DNA of 64,000 nt from Cercis canadensis (lineage: Eukaryota; Streptophyta; Magnoliopsida; Fabales; Fabaceae), in assembly GCA_003255065.1 (NCBI GenBank), contig QAOA01000121.1, forward strand, positions 106,414-170,413, in the 5' to 3' direction. Each line of letters opens with the position of its first letter. The first letter of the stretch is position 1. Position numbers and translations under genes: made by a program. Shown one piece after another: positions 45,840-57,035 of this stretch. The notes under the pieces are model-generated. The model had not been told where the DNA came from. It saw nothing but the letters and a program-made list of their open reading frames with translations, and made no database searches.

Positions 45840-46255
45840 TGAAGCTTGTCTTAAGTGAATAATGCCTTTTGGCATTGTTAATTTTGGAGAGACGTCTGGA
45901 ATCTATGGTGAAGATGTGCAGAGATACCACTGTGAGATTCCATGCCTTATGTGAAGTTCGTGGATTGAAAAGATCGCAGGCAGGAGATTTTTTGGTTGTA
46001 GTAGATATGGATAAGCCAATGCTTGCAATTACTTCTACTAGTATGATCCTTATGTGAGTAAGAGAGAAGAAAATATGCTGAATTCTTTAGTGAAGAATAA
46101 CGGTGAACTTATAGAGGAGCTAAAAGTGCAAAAAAGCAATGTGAAGAAGTTGCCTATGATGCTTGTAATAACATGGATAATAGGCTTTGGACTAGTGATA
46201 AAAAGGTTGATGTAGCATAGATTATTTACAATTGCTGGTGTAATTTATTATGTGT
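45840..46255 (+). pseudogene. GRF-type zinc finger protein remnant with C-terminal membrane segment
   Basis: The plus strand encodes, with in-frame stops, AGRRFFGCSRYG, then NACNYFY and YDPYVSKREENML, a coiled Lys/Glu-rich stretch (LVKNNGELIEELKVQKS) and a hydrophobic end (MMLVITWIIGFGLVIK). Zinc finger, coiled coil and C-terminal membrane helix is the layout of the plant GRF-zinc-finger family similar to At4g04775, often multiplied by transposons. The first zinc-ligand cysteines are degraded. Its function in the element is unknown. Confidence 0.65.
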
Positions 46256-46682
46256 TTTAAATGCTTTGATCCATGAAATGTTGATGTACCATTGTGCTAT
46301 GAAAATGAATAGAGATATTTTGTTCATAAAGTATTGTTTTCCAAAGACACATTATCATCAAACTACCTAGTAGGGCATGATTAAATTAATAGTATAAACC
46401 AGTGTACTTAATGACAACATAATAGAATGTGACGAATAGAACAGAATTGGTCCAAAAAAACCAGAAAGAGTTTGGCAATATTGCAATATCATTCATCATT
46501 GATATTAACAAAAAATTACATAATGTCAACTTATGTTATATATATTAACCAAAAACCCAAATTCAATGTGGGACCATAACAAAAAAACAACAAATGGCTT
46601 AGTAATGGCCAACCAAATTCTAAAAAGCCATAATATGAATGACATTTTCTCAAAAAGCAACAAAAAATACGCACAATTGCTA

Positions 46683-49498
46683 CTATGTTACTCCTGCTCT
46701 TCTTTGACCATTTCCACTAAATTCTCCCATGTGGGTTTGATCTGTCATTGTTATGTGTCCAATGGGTGGTTGAATCATAAAGATTCTTCCACCAAATGAA
46801 ATTTGTTGCCATCTTAAAGCATGTGCATTATGTGCTGGTGTAGTAGCAGCACTTGATTGACTTTGTGCAGTAGCTGTAGCAGGTGTTGAGGTTGGCAGCA
46901 CTTGATTCACTTGGTGCATTCTGGGCTGTAGACTTCTTTCTTCTTCTGATCTGCTATGAAAAATGGAAAGAAATATGTGGAAAAATTGGATAAAAAATAT
47001 TAAAACAATTTCAAAAAATTGACTCACTCATAGGATTATTAGTTGTAGACTTCTTTTTGTAGATATTTCAATTAGGGTTAAGGGGTCCCTTGCAAGTACG
47101 AGTATTATGGTCATATTGGCCACAATTGCAACACTTCATCCTTGTTCCAACCCTACTAATCTTGGTAGCATTTACGAGCTCATCAGGTTACCTTTTTCTA
47201 TTCTTTCGTGGTCTGCTTATAAGAGTTCTACCTAATAGGGGTAGTACAAGCTCATACTCAGTACTTAGCCATTTATCTTCACCAGGTACAGGGTTAAGCT
47301 TAGTCCCTTATGTTTCTAGAAATGTCTCTTTTGTGAAACACTCATCAACATACATTTTTGGTTGTTCTCTTTGTGCATAAATACACTTAACAACATGCCC
47401 ACATGAGACCCCTGTTATGTCCCAACTCCTACATGAACATGATCTGGCTACCAAGTCCACAACTCTTCTTTAACCTTGCCAACTATCCACTTCAAACTTT
47501 CTAACCCCATTCATATGGCATATACAGTGAATGGACTATAACTTGGATTTTTCAAGTTATGCTACTATTCTTGGACAAATGGTACCAGTGTACTTCTCCG
47601 TGCTTACTTTCTTTGCTGCAAACCTTTTCATCAGCATCCTCCTTATGATTTCCATCATAGTTATGATAGGATTGTTCCCTGTAGGCAACACATAAGAATC
47701 AAATGTCTCTGATAGGTTATTTTGTAGTGCTGCAAACTTGACTCTTGAACTGAATGCATGCCTTGACCATATTCTAGGATCTTTCTTTACTAGGAATTTT
47801 GCAACATGGTCATTTAGTTGGCAAAGCTCTTGTATATGGAATTTGTATTCTCCTAGTGTTGTTGCCCTTGCAGTATTCCAAAGACACTTTTTGAATGATT
47901 TGCCTTTATACCTCAACTTGAAATTGACATATAAATGTCTCACACAGAATCTATGCTCAACCCCCATCTTAGCCAAAACATCTTTTAAGTCCTACATAGT
48001 AAACCAAATTAAAGGCAATTATTATGAATTTAAAGACAACAATTAAGGTTCCAATAAACCAAATTAATTATTAATACAAGTCCCCACCTTCTGTTGGTTA
48101 GACATGAAGATCCATCCATGTTCGTCAATAGGTTCAATGTCATCTATCAGTAGTTCTAAGAACCACTCCCATGTCTCTTTAACTTCTGCCTCACACTCTA
48201 CATATGCAATAGGGAACATGTTGTCATTTGCATCCCTTGCCATAATAACCAATAACATGCCACCTATCCCAGGTTTAAAGAAACATCCATCTAGATGTAT
48301 GAGAGACCTACAAAATTTCATCCCTCTCTTGGCAACATTTAGACATACAGACAGTCTCTGAAAATGGTGCTCTTCCACCTTCACCTTCATTGTAAAACCT
48401 GTGTTATACAGCAAAATTGCTACACAGTATCTCCATAATAGAGCATATTGCTCATTGTGAGTTCCTTCCAGCTTCTGTTGTGCAATTTTCTTGGCTCTAT
48501 GTACTTGATATCTTGACACAAAAGTTGAGTAATCTCTTGCAACTTAATTTATGAAGGCTTCATTATCTCATTTCCCCTTGCTATCTCATATGTGATCTTG
48601 GTATTTTCTAGACAGTCACCCATAATTTTCTTTTTTGTTGTTGTTTTCCCAACCACACTCATTGTGCTCCTGATTTGACCATGACTTTATTTGGAAACTA
48701 GTGCCTTCTTGGTTCCTTGAAGCAAGCATCTTTCAGCTACACTTCCTCTTGCACTGCACATTTATTCTTGCAGCCTCATTCTTGATACACATAAAACCAA
48801 TACCATTCTCTATGTAGTATTGTTTCAATGCATTCCTAAAAACCCTAAAGTTGGCAAACCTCATACCCACTTGGAGCCTAATCTTTCTCTTCATATCACT
48901 GTAGTGGTTAAACTCTTAGTATCTATCTCTTTTTGTCTCATTACGATCATCAGATCCATTTGGACTACACAACACATCACTGTCATCATTGTCCTAATAG
49001 GCCTCATCATCCCATTCTAGCACAATATTGGGCCCTGACTTTTCTCCAACTCTCTCATTTCATGGGCCTCCATGCTCAGCCTCTGCCTCACCACTTGGGC
49101 TAGCTTTATTTGAAGGCCCAGTATCTCCTCTATCACCAAACATCACTATCAAATCTTTCTGACTACCATTTATACCATTCTCACAATATATATCTACATT
49201 ATCTCTTTCACTATCATCAAAATCACATCTATCCAAATTAACTTCATCTTCGTCATATTCATCCTCACCTACTAACATTAGACATTGGTACTTCACCATT
49301 TCCACCTTCATTGTCATTTTCATTTCCCCTCTCAGCAGCATGGTCATTCCCCATATCATCACATGCTTCACTACCCTTCTTATCATAAGCTTCATTCACC
49401 CTCTCATTACAAGTTTCATTACCCATCTCATCACTAGTTTCATTATGAGGTTCAACTGTTAGTTTTAGGGACTCCTCACTGACTATAGGTTCGTTCAC
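46683..49498 (-). pseudogene. MuDR/MURA-type transposase, multi-exon, with stops
   Basis: Minus-strand domains in order: an acidic leader (49498-49060); a MuDR N-terminal DNA-binding block (about 48902-48787, RLQVGMRFANFRVFRNALKQ); the catalytic core (48519-48064 and 47976-47557, with HLDGCFFKPGIGG, ETWEWFLELL, EHRFCVRHLY and WSRHAFSSRVK); a SWIM zinc finger CSCRSWDITGVSCGHVVKC (about 47441-47385); a CCHC knuckle CCNCGQYDHNTRTC (near 47130-47090); and a C-terminal exon (46950-46683) after a GT-AG intron (46951-47027). Such transposases cut the TIRs and insert with 9 bp duplications. At least five stops interrupt it, and the expected second catalytic Asp (family SDxQK) reads SNQQK. Inactive. 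Confidence 0.88.
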
Positions 49499-49623
49499 AT
49501 GGTGCTAAACATATTACTGTAACACCCTATTCACTCAGCTCCATATGATATTCAAAATATACCTCACATTCTTGTCAGTCAAAAAAAAGTTTAATCCATT
49601 TTTCAAAGCTTTCATCCTCAAAC

Positions 49624-50008
49624 TTATACCACACAAACTTAGCATTTCCATACCCTTGAGAAATTATATGTGCACTCAAGTGTGTTACAGACAAGTAATC
49701 CACATCAAATTCATCTATTTATCACCACCTTCATATCTCATGGAGGGCAAATATTGAATTGCCCCTCCATAATACAACTCAAATCGAATATAATTCATGT
49801 TGTAATAAAAAAAAANTTATACCACACAAACTTAGCATTTCCATACCCTTGAGAAATTATATGTGCACTCAAGTGTGTTACAGACAAGTAATCCACATCA
49901 AATTCATCTATTTAACACCGCCTTCATATCTCATGGAGGGCAAATATTGAATTGCCCCTCCATAATACAACTCAAATCGAATATAATTCATGTTGTAATA
50001 AAAAAAAA
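49624..50008. repeat. Unmerged contig overlap around N 49816 (two ~192 bp copies)
   Basis: 49624-49815 and 49817-50008 are direct copies meeting at the N, inside the 5' untranslated part of the MULE. Confidence 0.9.
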
Positions 50009-51145
50009 TCTATTAGGACCACATCACAATACCCTTGGGACCACATCATAAAAGACAATCCGTAAACAATTAACAAAGCAGTAAGGCATATCAGGCTAGC
50101 CAATAACATCAGGACAACTCACACATTTCATGAAAGCAACACACATCTAAAGGGAAAAGCACACATTTCATGGAAGCAACTCCCATTTCATGACAATCCC
50201 TCATACTACCTAAATAGACAATGCAATTGCATAGCAGGGCAACCAATAGCATAAAACAAAAAATAACTACAACAATGAAGGATTCAATACTTCAGCCGTG
50301 CTAAAATTGCATCAACCCAGTTTGCACTTCCAGTAGAACTGTCACCAACCCAGATTGCTCCCAAGATCAAATCGAACCCAACTGTGTAATTGATTGACAA
50401 ATCGAACTTCAATGCAGCCCTGAATCATCGTATTGATGTTTCTATTGCCTTTACTCTTCAATCGCGTAGAACCATAACTTTAAGTTTCTAGGGATTTCGC
50501 TCAAATTTCCCCTTTCAAAAATGCAGTATCGAAGGAGAGGGATGATAGAGCACACGTGCCATTCATGTGTACAATTAACACACAAAAATCTTGATTAATC
50601 TGAGTTTTTTGGGAAATTAAGGTTTTAAACATAACATGTGCATGACATGTGCTTATTTCCATCAATTAATGGACAACTGTTTGGTCCTTGGGGGATTTTT
50701 TACACATTTTCAAACTTCAATGAGCTATATCCTACGTTTTTGAAATTTTGGGGATAAACCACACATAGAATATAGTTGAAGGGGTTTTTTTTAGACTTTT
50801 CCCTATATAAAAATACATATAAATTTGTAATGTGAATATTTAATTTTTTTTTAAAATGAATTAATGACAATATTTGAATTCAGCTCAATTACAAAATACT
50901 TGTATATACAATTTTTAAAATTTTTTAAAAACTTTCTGGACAAATTTAATTTTTTTTTACTTCTAATTAATAAATAAAAATAATTTTTTTGGTCCATGAA
51001 CAAATGAAAATTAGTACTTCTCCTTTAAAAGAAAAATAAGTACAAATTTGTGCTCTGAAAACAATTAAAAAAAAAATTCAACTAAGGTTGAGTTTGAAGG
51101 ATGCCACCCTAATTTATTTGGTCTCATAAATTCACATGCAGTGAA

Positions 51146-52063
51146 TGATAAGGATCCACTTGAAGAATCAAGCCAAATCCAATCCAAATTAGCCAAGGAT
51201 CCCAAGTAAGGTCAAGTAATAAAAAAATCAAGAAAAGAGGAATGGAATTAGGTGAAGACCTTTGATTATCAAATTAGGCAACCTAGTTTCAGCAAAGCTT
51301 AACTAACCCTCCATAATCCGTTTAATCAACAATCAACTTGTTCAAGGTGAAAAAATGAATAAACCGTCACACTCTAGATTGGGGAAGGGGGAAAGTGATA
51401 AGGTTTAGATCCACCATGCTAGGAATCCACCTAGATGGCTTGAGCTCTCCATGGAGAGAACAAGAGAGAAATCTCTTAATTGCAAATCTTCAAAAATGTT
51501 GGTTACTTGCTAAAGACAAAGGCTTTAGCTCCTTAAATAGTTCAGAAGAAAAACTAACAAGTCTTAAAACAAAATACCCCAAAAGCACAGTAAAACTCGA
51601 AGAGTTAACTAGTGTGACACGGCCTAATGACACAGCTGTGTTTTCCCCCTGTCAAGCCCATGTTCTGCTTCCAGAGACTAGCAGGTCTCGGGTGACTGGA
51701 CATGGTTCCGACACGCCCGTGTTCTTCCTTCATCTTGCCCGTGTTCTACCTCCAGTGATCAGCATGTCTCGAGTAATAGGACACGGCCTTGACACTGCCC
51801 GTGTTCCACTCTAGGCATGCCCGTGTTGTCTGACACGGCCAGGACACGACCCCATGTTCTGGTTTTTGCAAAGCCGTGTTCATCTTCTCTTGTAGCTATG
51901 CATGTGATCCACTTCACTTGGTTTGTCTTGCTGCCCTCCGAAGCCAAGTCTTCTTCCTTGCATGCTTGTCTTATCAATGTCCCCACATGCAATTGGAGAT
52001 GCTTTGCCCTAGACCTAGTCAAGGGTCTAACCAGCTCCTCCTTGGACTCGGCTATGCCTTATT
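51146..52063 (-). repeat. 3' LTR of the gypsy element, partly coding
   Basis: It is about 50 bp longer than the 5' LTR because of an extra CACGGCC/CCGTGTT-type segment. Its first ~300 bp on the minus strand continue the polyprotein frame. Confidence 0.9.
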
Positions 52064-52079
52064 GATCCTCATCATTCTC
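51759..52079 (-). pseudogene. Polyprotein C-terminal extension encoded in the 3' LTR
   Basis: After the TGA that ends the integrase frame (NPFEE then stop), the same frame continues ENDEDQ, meets a TAA, and then stays open through PLTRSRAKHLQLHVGTL and about 70 more codons inside the LTR. A GP-x-TRSRAK-type motif after integrase is characteristic of CRM-lineage elements, whose polyprotein extends into the 3' LTR. The 5' LTR at 59390-59199 encodes the same stretch (TRSREKHLQLHVGTL) and there lacks the TAA. Confidence 0.65.
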
Positions 52080-53149
52080 TCATTCTTCAAAAGGATTTGA
52101 CCTCAAATCCGAGGTACCTACATCAAGAAAAGGAGACAAGTCAGCCACATCAAAAGTAGAATGAATAGAAGGACTACCTGGAAGTTCTATCTTATAAGCA
52201 TTGTCACCAAGTCTTTGCAAGACTTTAAAATGACCATCTCCTCTTGGTAAGAGCTTAGATTTCCTTTGTGTAGGAAACCTCTCCTTACGCATATGAACCC
52301 AAACCATGTCACCAGGTTGAAAAATCATTTTCTTTCGGTTGCGATTAACCCTAGATGCATAGGTCTCATTCATCTTTTCAATCTGTGCTCTAACCTTAGC
52401 ATGCAAATGTCTAACATATTCGACCCTCTTTTTCCCATCTAAATGAACTCTTTGATGCATGGGTAAAGCAAACAAGTCAAGAGGAGTCAAAGGATTAAAA
52501 CCATAAGCACATTCAAATGGAGACACTCGAGTGGTAGTGTGAATAACTCTATTATAGGCAAACTCTACATGAGGAAGACACTCCTCCCAAGCTTTCAAAT
52601 TTTGTTAAGGATAGCCCTTTAAGAGACTAATGAAAGTCCTATTTGTCACCTCTGTTTGCCCATCCGTTTGAGGATGACAAGTGGTAGAATGCAGAAGTTT
52701 AGTGCCTAATCTAGCCTAAAGTGTCCTCTAAAAATGGCTTAAAACTTAGTATCCATATCGGACACTATACTCCTAGGCATGCCATGCAACGTAACAATGT
52801 TTTGGAAAAACAAACTAGCTATGTAGGAAGCATCATCAGTTTTCTTACATGCTACAAAATGAGCAATCTTAGAAAATCTATCTACTATAACAAAGATGGA
52901 GTCATGACCATGTTTAGTCCTTGGTAATCCTAGGATAAAGTCCATAGAAAGGTCTATCCAAGGAGAATCGGGAACAGGTAATGGAGTGTAAGGACCATGG
53001 GGTTTAGTGGTAGACTTAGTTTGTCTACAGGTTGTGCACCTAATGCAGAAATTTTTCACATCTTTCCTTATGTTTGGCCAAAAGAAATGCTCATGCAATG
53101 TGTCATGCGTTTTATGCTTACCAAAATGCCCCATGAGACCCCCCCTCAT
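52080..53149 (-). pseudogene. Gypsy integrase, broken
   Basis: 53149-52739 carries the zinc-binding His/Cys part ([27 protein letters not shown]) and the first catalytic Asp in [11 protein letters not shown]. The second catalytic region VSDMDTKF is followed by a break. 52598-52080 carries the C-terminal part (HVEFAYNRVIHTTT, FQPGDMVWVHMRKERF, STFDVADLSPF). The element inserts its cDNA with this enzyme. No chromodomain is seen; the DVADLSPF end fits the CRM-type tail. Confidence 0.85.
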
Positions 53150-53760
53150 GTGCTTTCCTAATGAGCAACTCTCTCAAAGATCCTCTAGGCACACATAGCT
53201 TGTTACCCTTAAACAAATACCCCTCATGCTTAAACATTCCCTCAACAGCCCCTTTATCACAAGCATAGAAGTAATCAGCAAAATCAACATCATTGGCATA
53301 CATGTCCTTAACTTGATCAAATCCAAGAAACTTACAAGAAAACATAGAGATAAGTGCATACCTCCTTGAGAGTGCATTAGCCACCACATTTTCAGCCCCT
53401 TTCTTGTACTTGATCACATAAGGAAAAGATTCAATAAATTCAAGCCAACGTGCATGCCTTTTGTTAAGCCTCAATTGCCCTTTCAAATGCTTAAGAGTTT
53501 CATGATCCGAATGAATCACAAATTCCTTAGGCATTAGATAGTGCTGCCATGTTTTCAAAGCTCTAACTAAAGCATACAATTCTTTATCATAAGTAGAATA
53601 ATTAAGAGAAGCACCATTTAACTTTTCACTAAAGTACGCAATAGGATGCCCTTGCTGCATTAGAACAACCCCAATACCAATCCCAGATGCATCACATTCA
53701 ATATTAAATGAATGCTCAAAATTAGGTAATTAAAGCAAAGGAGCATTGCACAACCTATCT
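53118..53760 (-). pseudogene. Gypsy RNase H region
   Basis: The product includes [52 protein letters not shown] and [10 protein letters not shown], the standard blocks of plant gypsy RNase H. It leads into the integrase N-terminus ([15 protein letters not shown]), where a frameshift joins 53149. Confidence 0.85.
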
Positions 53761-54651
53761 TTTAGTGTTTGAAAAGCTTTCTCTTGTGCACTATCCCATT
53801 TAAACCCAACACTCTTCTTCACAATTTCAGTCAAGGGAGCAATAATAGTTCTAAAATTGGGAACAAACCGAAGGTAAAATCCAGCTAAACCGTGGAAGCT
53901 CCTCACCTCACTCAAATCCTTAGGTGTAGGCCATTCCTCAATAGCCTTCACATTCTCTCTATCTACTTCCACCCCTCTAGAGCTCACAACAAACCCTAGG
54001 AAAATCAAGTGATCAGTGCAAAAGATACATTTTTTTAAATTGGCATACAATTTTTGTTCTTTTAGCACTTGCATCACACATCTTAAATGGACAGCATGCT
54101 CATCAATTGACTTACTATACACAAGTATGTCATCAAAGTAAACCATAAAAAATCTACCAATAAACTCACGAAGGACATGGTTCATAAGGCGCATAAAAGT
54201 GCTTNCTTTTAGCGTTTGAAAAGCTTTCTCTTGTGCACTATCCCATTTAAACCCAACACTCTTCTTCACAATTTTAGTCAAGGGAGCAATAATAGTTCTA
54301 AAATTGGGAACAAAACAAAGGTAAAATCTGGCTAAACCGTGGAAGCTCCTCACCTCACTCAAATTCTTAGGTGTAGGTCATTCCTCAATAGCCTTCACAT
54401 TCTCTCTATCTACTTCCACCCCTCTAGAGCTCACAACAAACCCTAGGAAAATCAAGTGATCAGTGCAAAAGATACATTTTTTTAAATTGGCATACAATTT
54501 TTGTTCTTTTAGCACTTGCATCACACATCTTAAATGGACAGCATGCTCATCAATTGACTTACTATACATAAGTATGTCATCAAAGTAAACCATAAAAAAT
54601 CTACCAATAAACTCACGAAGGACATGGTTCATAAGGCGCATAAAAGTGCTT
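53759..54651. repeat. Unmerged contig overlap around N 54205 (two 446 bp copies)
   Basis: 53759-54204 and 54206-54651 are near-identical and meet at the N. The RT catalytic YFDD therefore appears twice (54129-54140 and 54576-54587). The 210-codon frame running through the N is a chimera. Confidence 0.94.
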
Positions 54652-55325
54652 GGTGCATTGGTCAAGCCAAATGACATAACCAACCAGTCATACAAACCAA
54701 ACTTGGTTTTGAAAGCCGTTTTCTACTCATCCCCTTCACGAATTCTAATTTGGTGATAACCACTCTTTAAATCCAATTTAGAAAACACACATGACCCAAA
54801 CAATTCATCAAGCATATCATCTAACCTAGGGATAGGATGACGATATTTTACCGTTATCTTGTTGATGGCGCGACAATCCACACACATGCGCCAAGTTCCA
54901 TCCTTCTTTGGCACCAACAAGACCGGCACAGCACATGGGCTTATGCTCTCTCTAATGTGGCCTTTGGACAACAACTTTTCCACTTGCTTTTGGAGTTCCT
55001 TTGTTTCATCCGGATTGGCCCTATAAGCGGGTCTATTGGGCAGCACCGATCCTAGAATGAATTCCATTTGGTGTTCAATTCCCCTAATAGTTGCCAGCCC
55101 CATAGGAGTTTCCTTCGGAAACACTTTCTCATACTCCCTAAGCAAAGAAGTCACAACACTAGGAAGAGAATTGTTAACATTAGATAAATTCAAGTAATCA
55201 TTCTTCGCCACAAGCAAAATCATAGGAGTATGAAAAAAACATGCATTTTTGACCTCACTAGCACTTGCAAAAAAATTTCTTTTCTTTTCTCCACTCACTT
55301 TTTCACTTTCCTTGCTTACTCTCAA
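53761..55325 (-). pseudogene. Gypsy reverse transcriptase
   Basis: The order is AYRANPDETKELQKQVEKLL, RESISPCAVPVLLVPKKDGT, WRMCVDCRAINKI, SKLDLKSGYHQIRIREGDE (then a stop), YDWLVMSFGLTNAPSTFMRL, and the catalytic VYFDDILMYSKS. The domain copies the element RNA into DNA. Apart from the stop after GDE near 54725 and one before PTPK, the frame is readable. Counting one copy of the overlap gives a normal-length RT. Confidence 0.9.
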
Positions 55326-55586
55326 ATCTCTTTCTGTCCTTTAGCTCTCGGCCTCTTCTTTCTTTTTGCTCTTCTCTACACTTTTTCCCTCTCCACTCTT
55401 GATCTTTTGTCTCTCAAGCTCACTAGCTTTCTTAACTTTTTTTTGATCTTCAAGAATCTGTCTTGGGGTCATGGGAATCAAAGTGATTGGCTTCTTGCTG
55501 AAAACAAATGAATATTTGTTGGAGAAACCATCATGAGTCACCTTGTGGTCAAATTGCCAAGGTCTCCCAAAAAGTAAATGACTAGC

Positions 55587-55877
55587 TTACATTGGGACAA
55601 CATCACATAGCACCATGTCCTCATACTTCCCAATGGAAAATGCAACTAGTACTTGCTTAGTCACTTTCACTTCGTTTCCTTCATTCAACCATTGGAGGAG
55701 ATAGGGTTTAGGGTGATTAGAGGTGGGTAAGTCCAACTTGTCCACTAGAGTCTTGCTAGCAACATTAGTGCAACTTCCCCCCATCAATAATAACCCTACA
55801 AACATTTCCTTTGACTGAGCACCTAGTATGGAAAATGCTTTTCCTTTGCACTTCATCAATTTCCCCCATTTGAGCAC
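55587..55877 (-). pseudogene. Gypsy aspartic protease
   Basis: The active-site block reads GGSCTNVASKTLVDKL; the upstream Asp is in the overlapping gag frame (RVIIDGG). A frameshift near 55780 separates them. The protease matures gag and pol. Confidence 0.75.
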
Positions 55878-57035
55878 TCAAAGCTCTCCTAACTACCATT
55901 AGATAATCACATTCCTCAGTTGTCATACCCTCAACATGTTCTTCCCCACTAGATTCACTCTTTTCTTCCTCTTCATGCTCACTTTCAGTCACATACTCCT
56001 CTCCTTGAAGGATCATTGCTCTCTTGTTAGAGCATTGAGAAGCAATGTGTCCTACTCCATGACACCTAAAGCACTTAACATCTCTAAATATTTGAGGTTG
56101 TGAGGTCTCGGGTTTTCCTTTGGAAGCAAATGTAGGTTCTTTGGCATGCAACTTTGGTAACTCTGTTTTGGGTTTAGAAGTCACCACTTCCTTGTCTTTC
56201 TTCCATGTAGATTTCCATGTTGAAGTAGTGCTTGGCCCAAACTTTGAAAAACCCCTTCTCTTAAGCTGTCTCTCTACTTGAGTAGCTTTATGAAGAAGGC
56301 CTTCCATGTCACTATAATGATGAAGCTCTACCACATTGGCTATTTCCCTATTCAGTCCATGAAGAAATCTAGCCATGGTTGCTTCAACATCCTCCTCAAT
56401 ATTAGCTCTGATCATTGCCACCTCCATCTCCTTACGGTATTCCTCTACACTCTTAGGGCCTTGAACTAAACTTTGAAGTTTTTGGTACAATTCTCTTTGA
56501 TAGTAGCTTGGAACAAATCTCTTTCTCATCAAGATCTTCATGTCTTCTCAAGAGGTGACTGGTCTTTCTCTATTCCTTCTTACATTTGTCATTAGTTGAT
56601 CCCACCATGTCAAGGCATAGCCTACAAACTCTATGGTAGCCAACTTAATCTTCTTGTCTTCGGAATAGTTATGACAGCTGAAGACGAGCTCCACCTTCTT
56701 CTCCCATTCTAGATACACCTCCGGTTCTTTCCTTGGAAGGAGGGAATGCTCATTTTAATGGAGCTGAAGTCATCATTCATCCTTCTTTCCCTTCTTTCTT
56801 CTCTTTCTCTTTCTCTATGCGGCTTTCTTGGAGGGATAACTTCAGGGGAGCTACCACTAGAATAATGGGCCTCTCTTTCTCTTCTTCTTCGGTTGTCATT
56901 TGGTTCTCTTGGCTGTCTAATTTCTAGTCGTTGTAGTCTTTCTATCACTTCGTCATGCCTCCCCATCCTCTCATTCATAGCTTTAATCAATCTATTCAGG
57001 CGTGTAAATTGTTGTTGTGAAGCTTGCATGTGCAT
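55765..57035 (-). pseudogene. Gypsy gag with CCHC zinc knuckle
   Basis: The N-terminal part (57035-56709) has QQQFTRLNRLIKAMNERM and an Arg/Glu-rich stretch. After a break, 56541-55765 has the retrotransposon gag core (VPSYYQRELYQKLQSLVQG, VEEYRKEMEVAMIRANI) and CFRCHGVGHIASQC (CX2CX4HX4C), then a Glu-rich tail. Confidence 0.88.

Larger units (their letters stand above)
45425..50803. mobile_element. Mutator-like element with MuDR-type transposase and GRF zinc-finger gene
   Basis: A perfect 9 bp target duplication TATATAAAA (45416-45424 and 50804-50812) and about 315 bp TIRs beginning GGAAAAGTCTAAAAAA define the element. Copy A of the surrounding repeat supplies the empty site. It carries a decayed transposase (minus strand) and a decayed GRF gene (plus strand). 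The span includes a ~192 bp assembly overlap at N 49816. Confidence 0.93.
44765..51115 (+). repeat. Dispersed ~1 kb repeat, copy B (split by a 5.4 kb MULE)
   Basis: 44765-45424 matches 26535-27197, and 50804-51115 matches 27748-27766 plus 28416-28720. The MULE lies between them, bordered by its target duplication. Confidence 0.85.

Noticed and set aside
53730..54362. 210-codon RT frame with two catalytic-region copies
   Set aside because: It reads through N 54205 and is a chimera of two overlapping contig ends.
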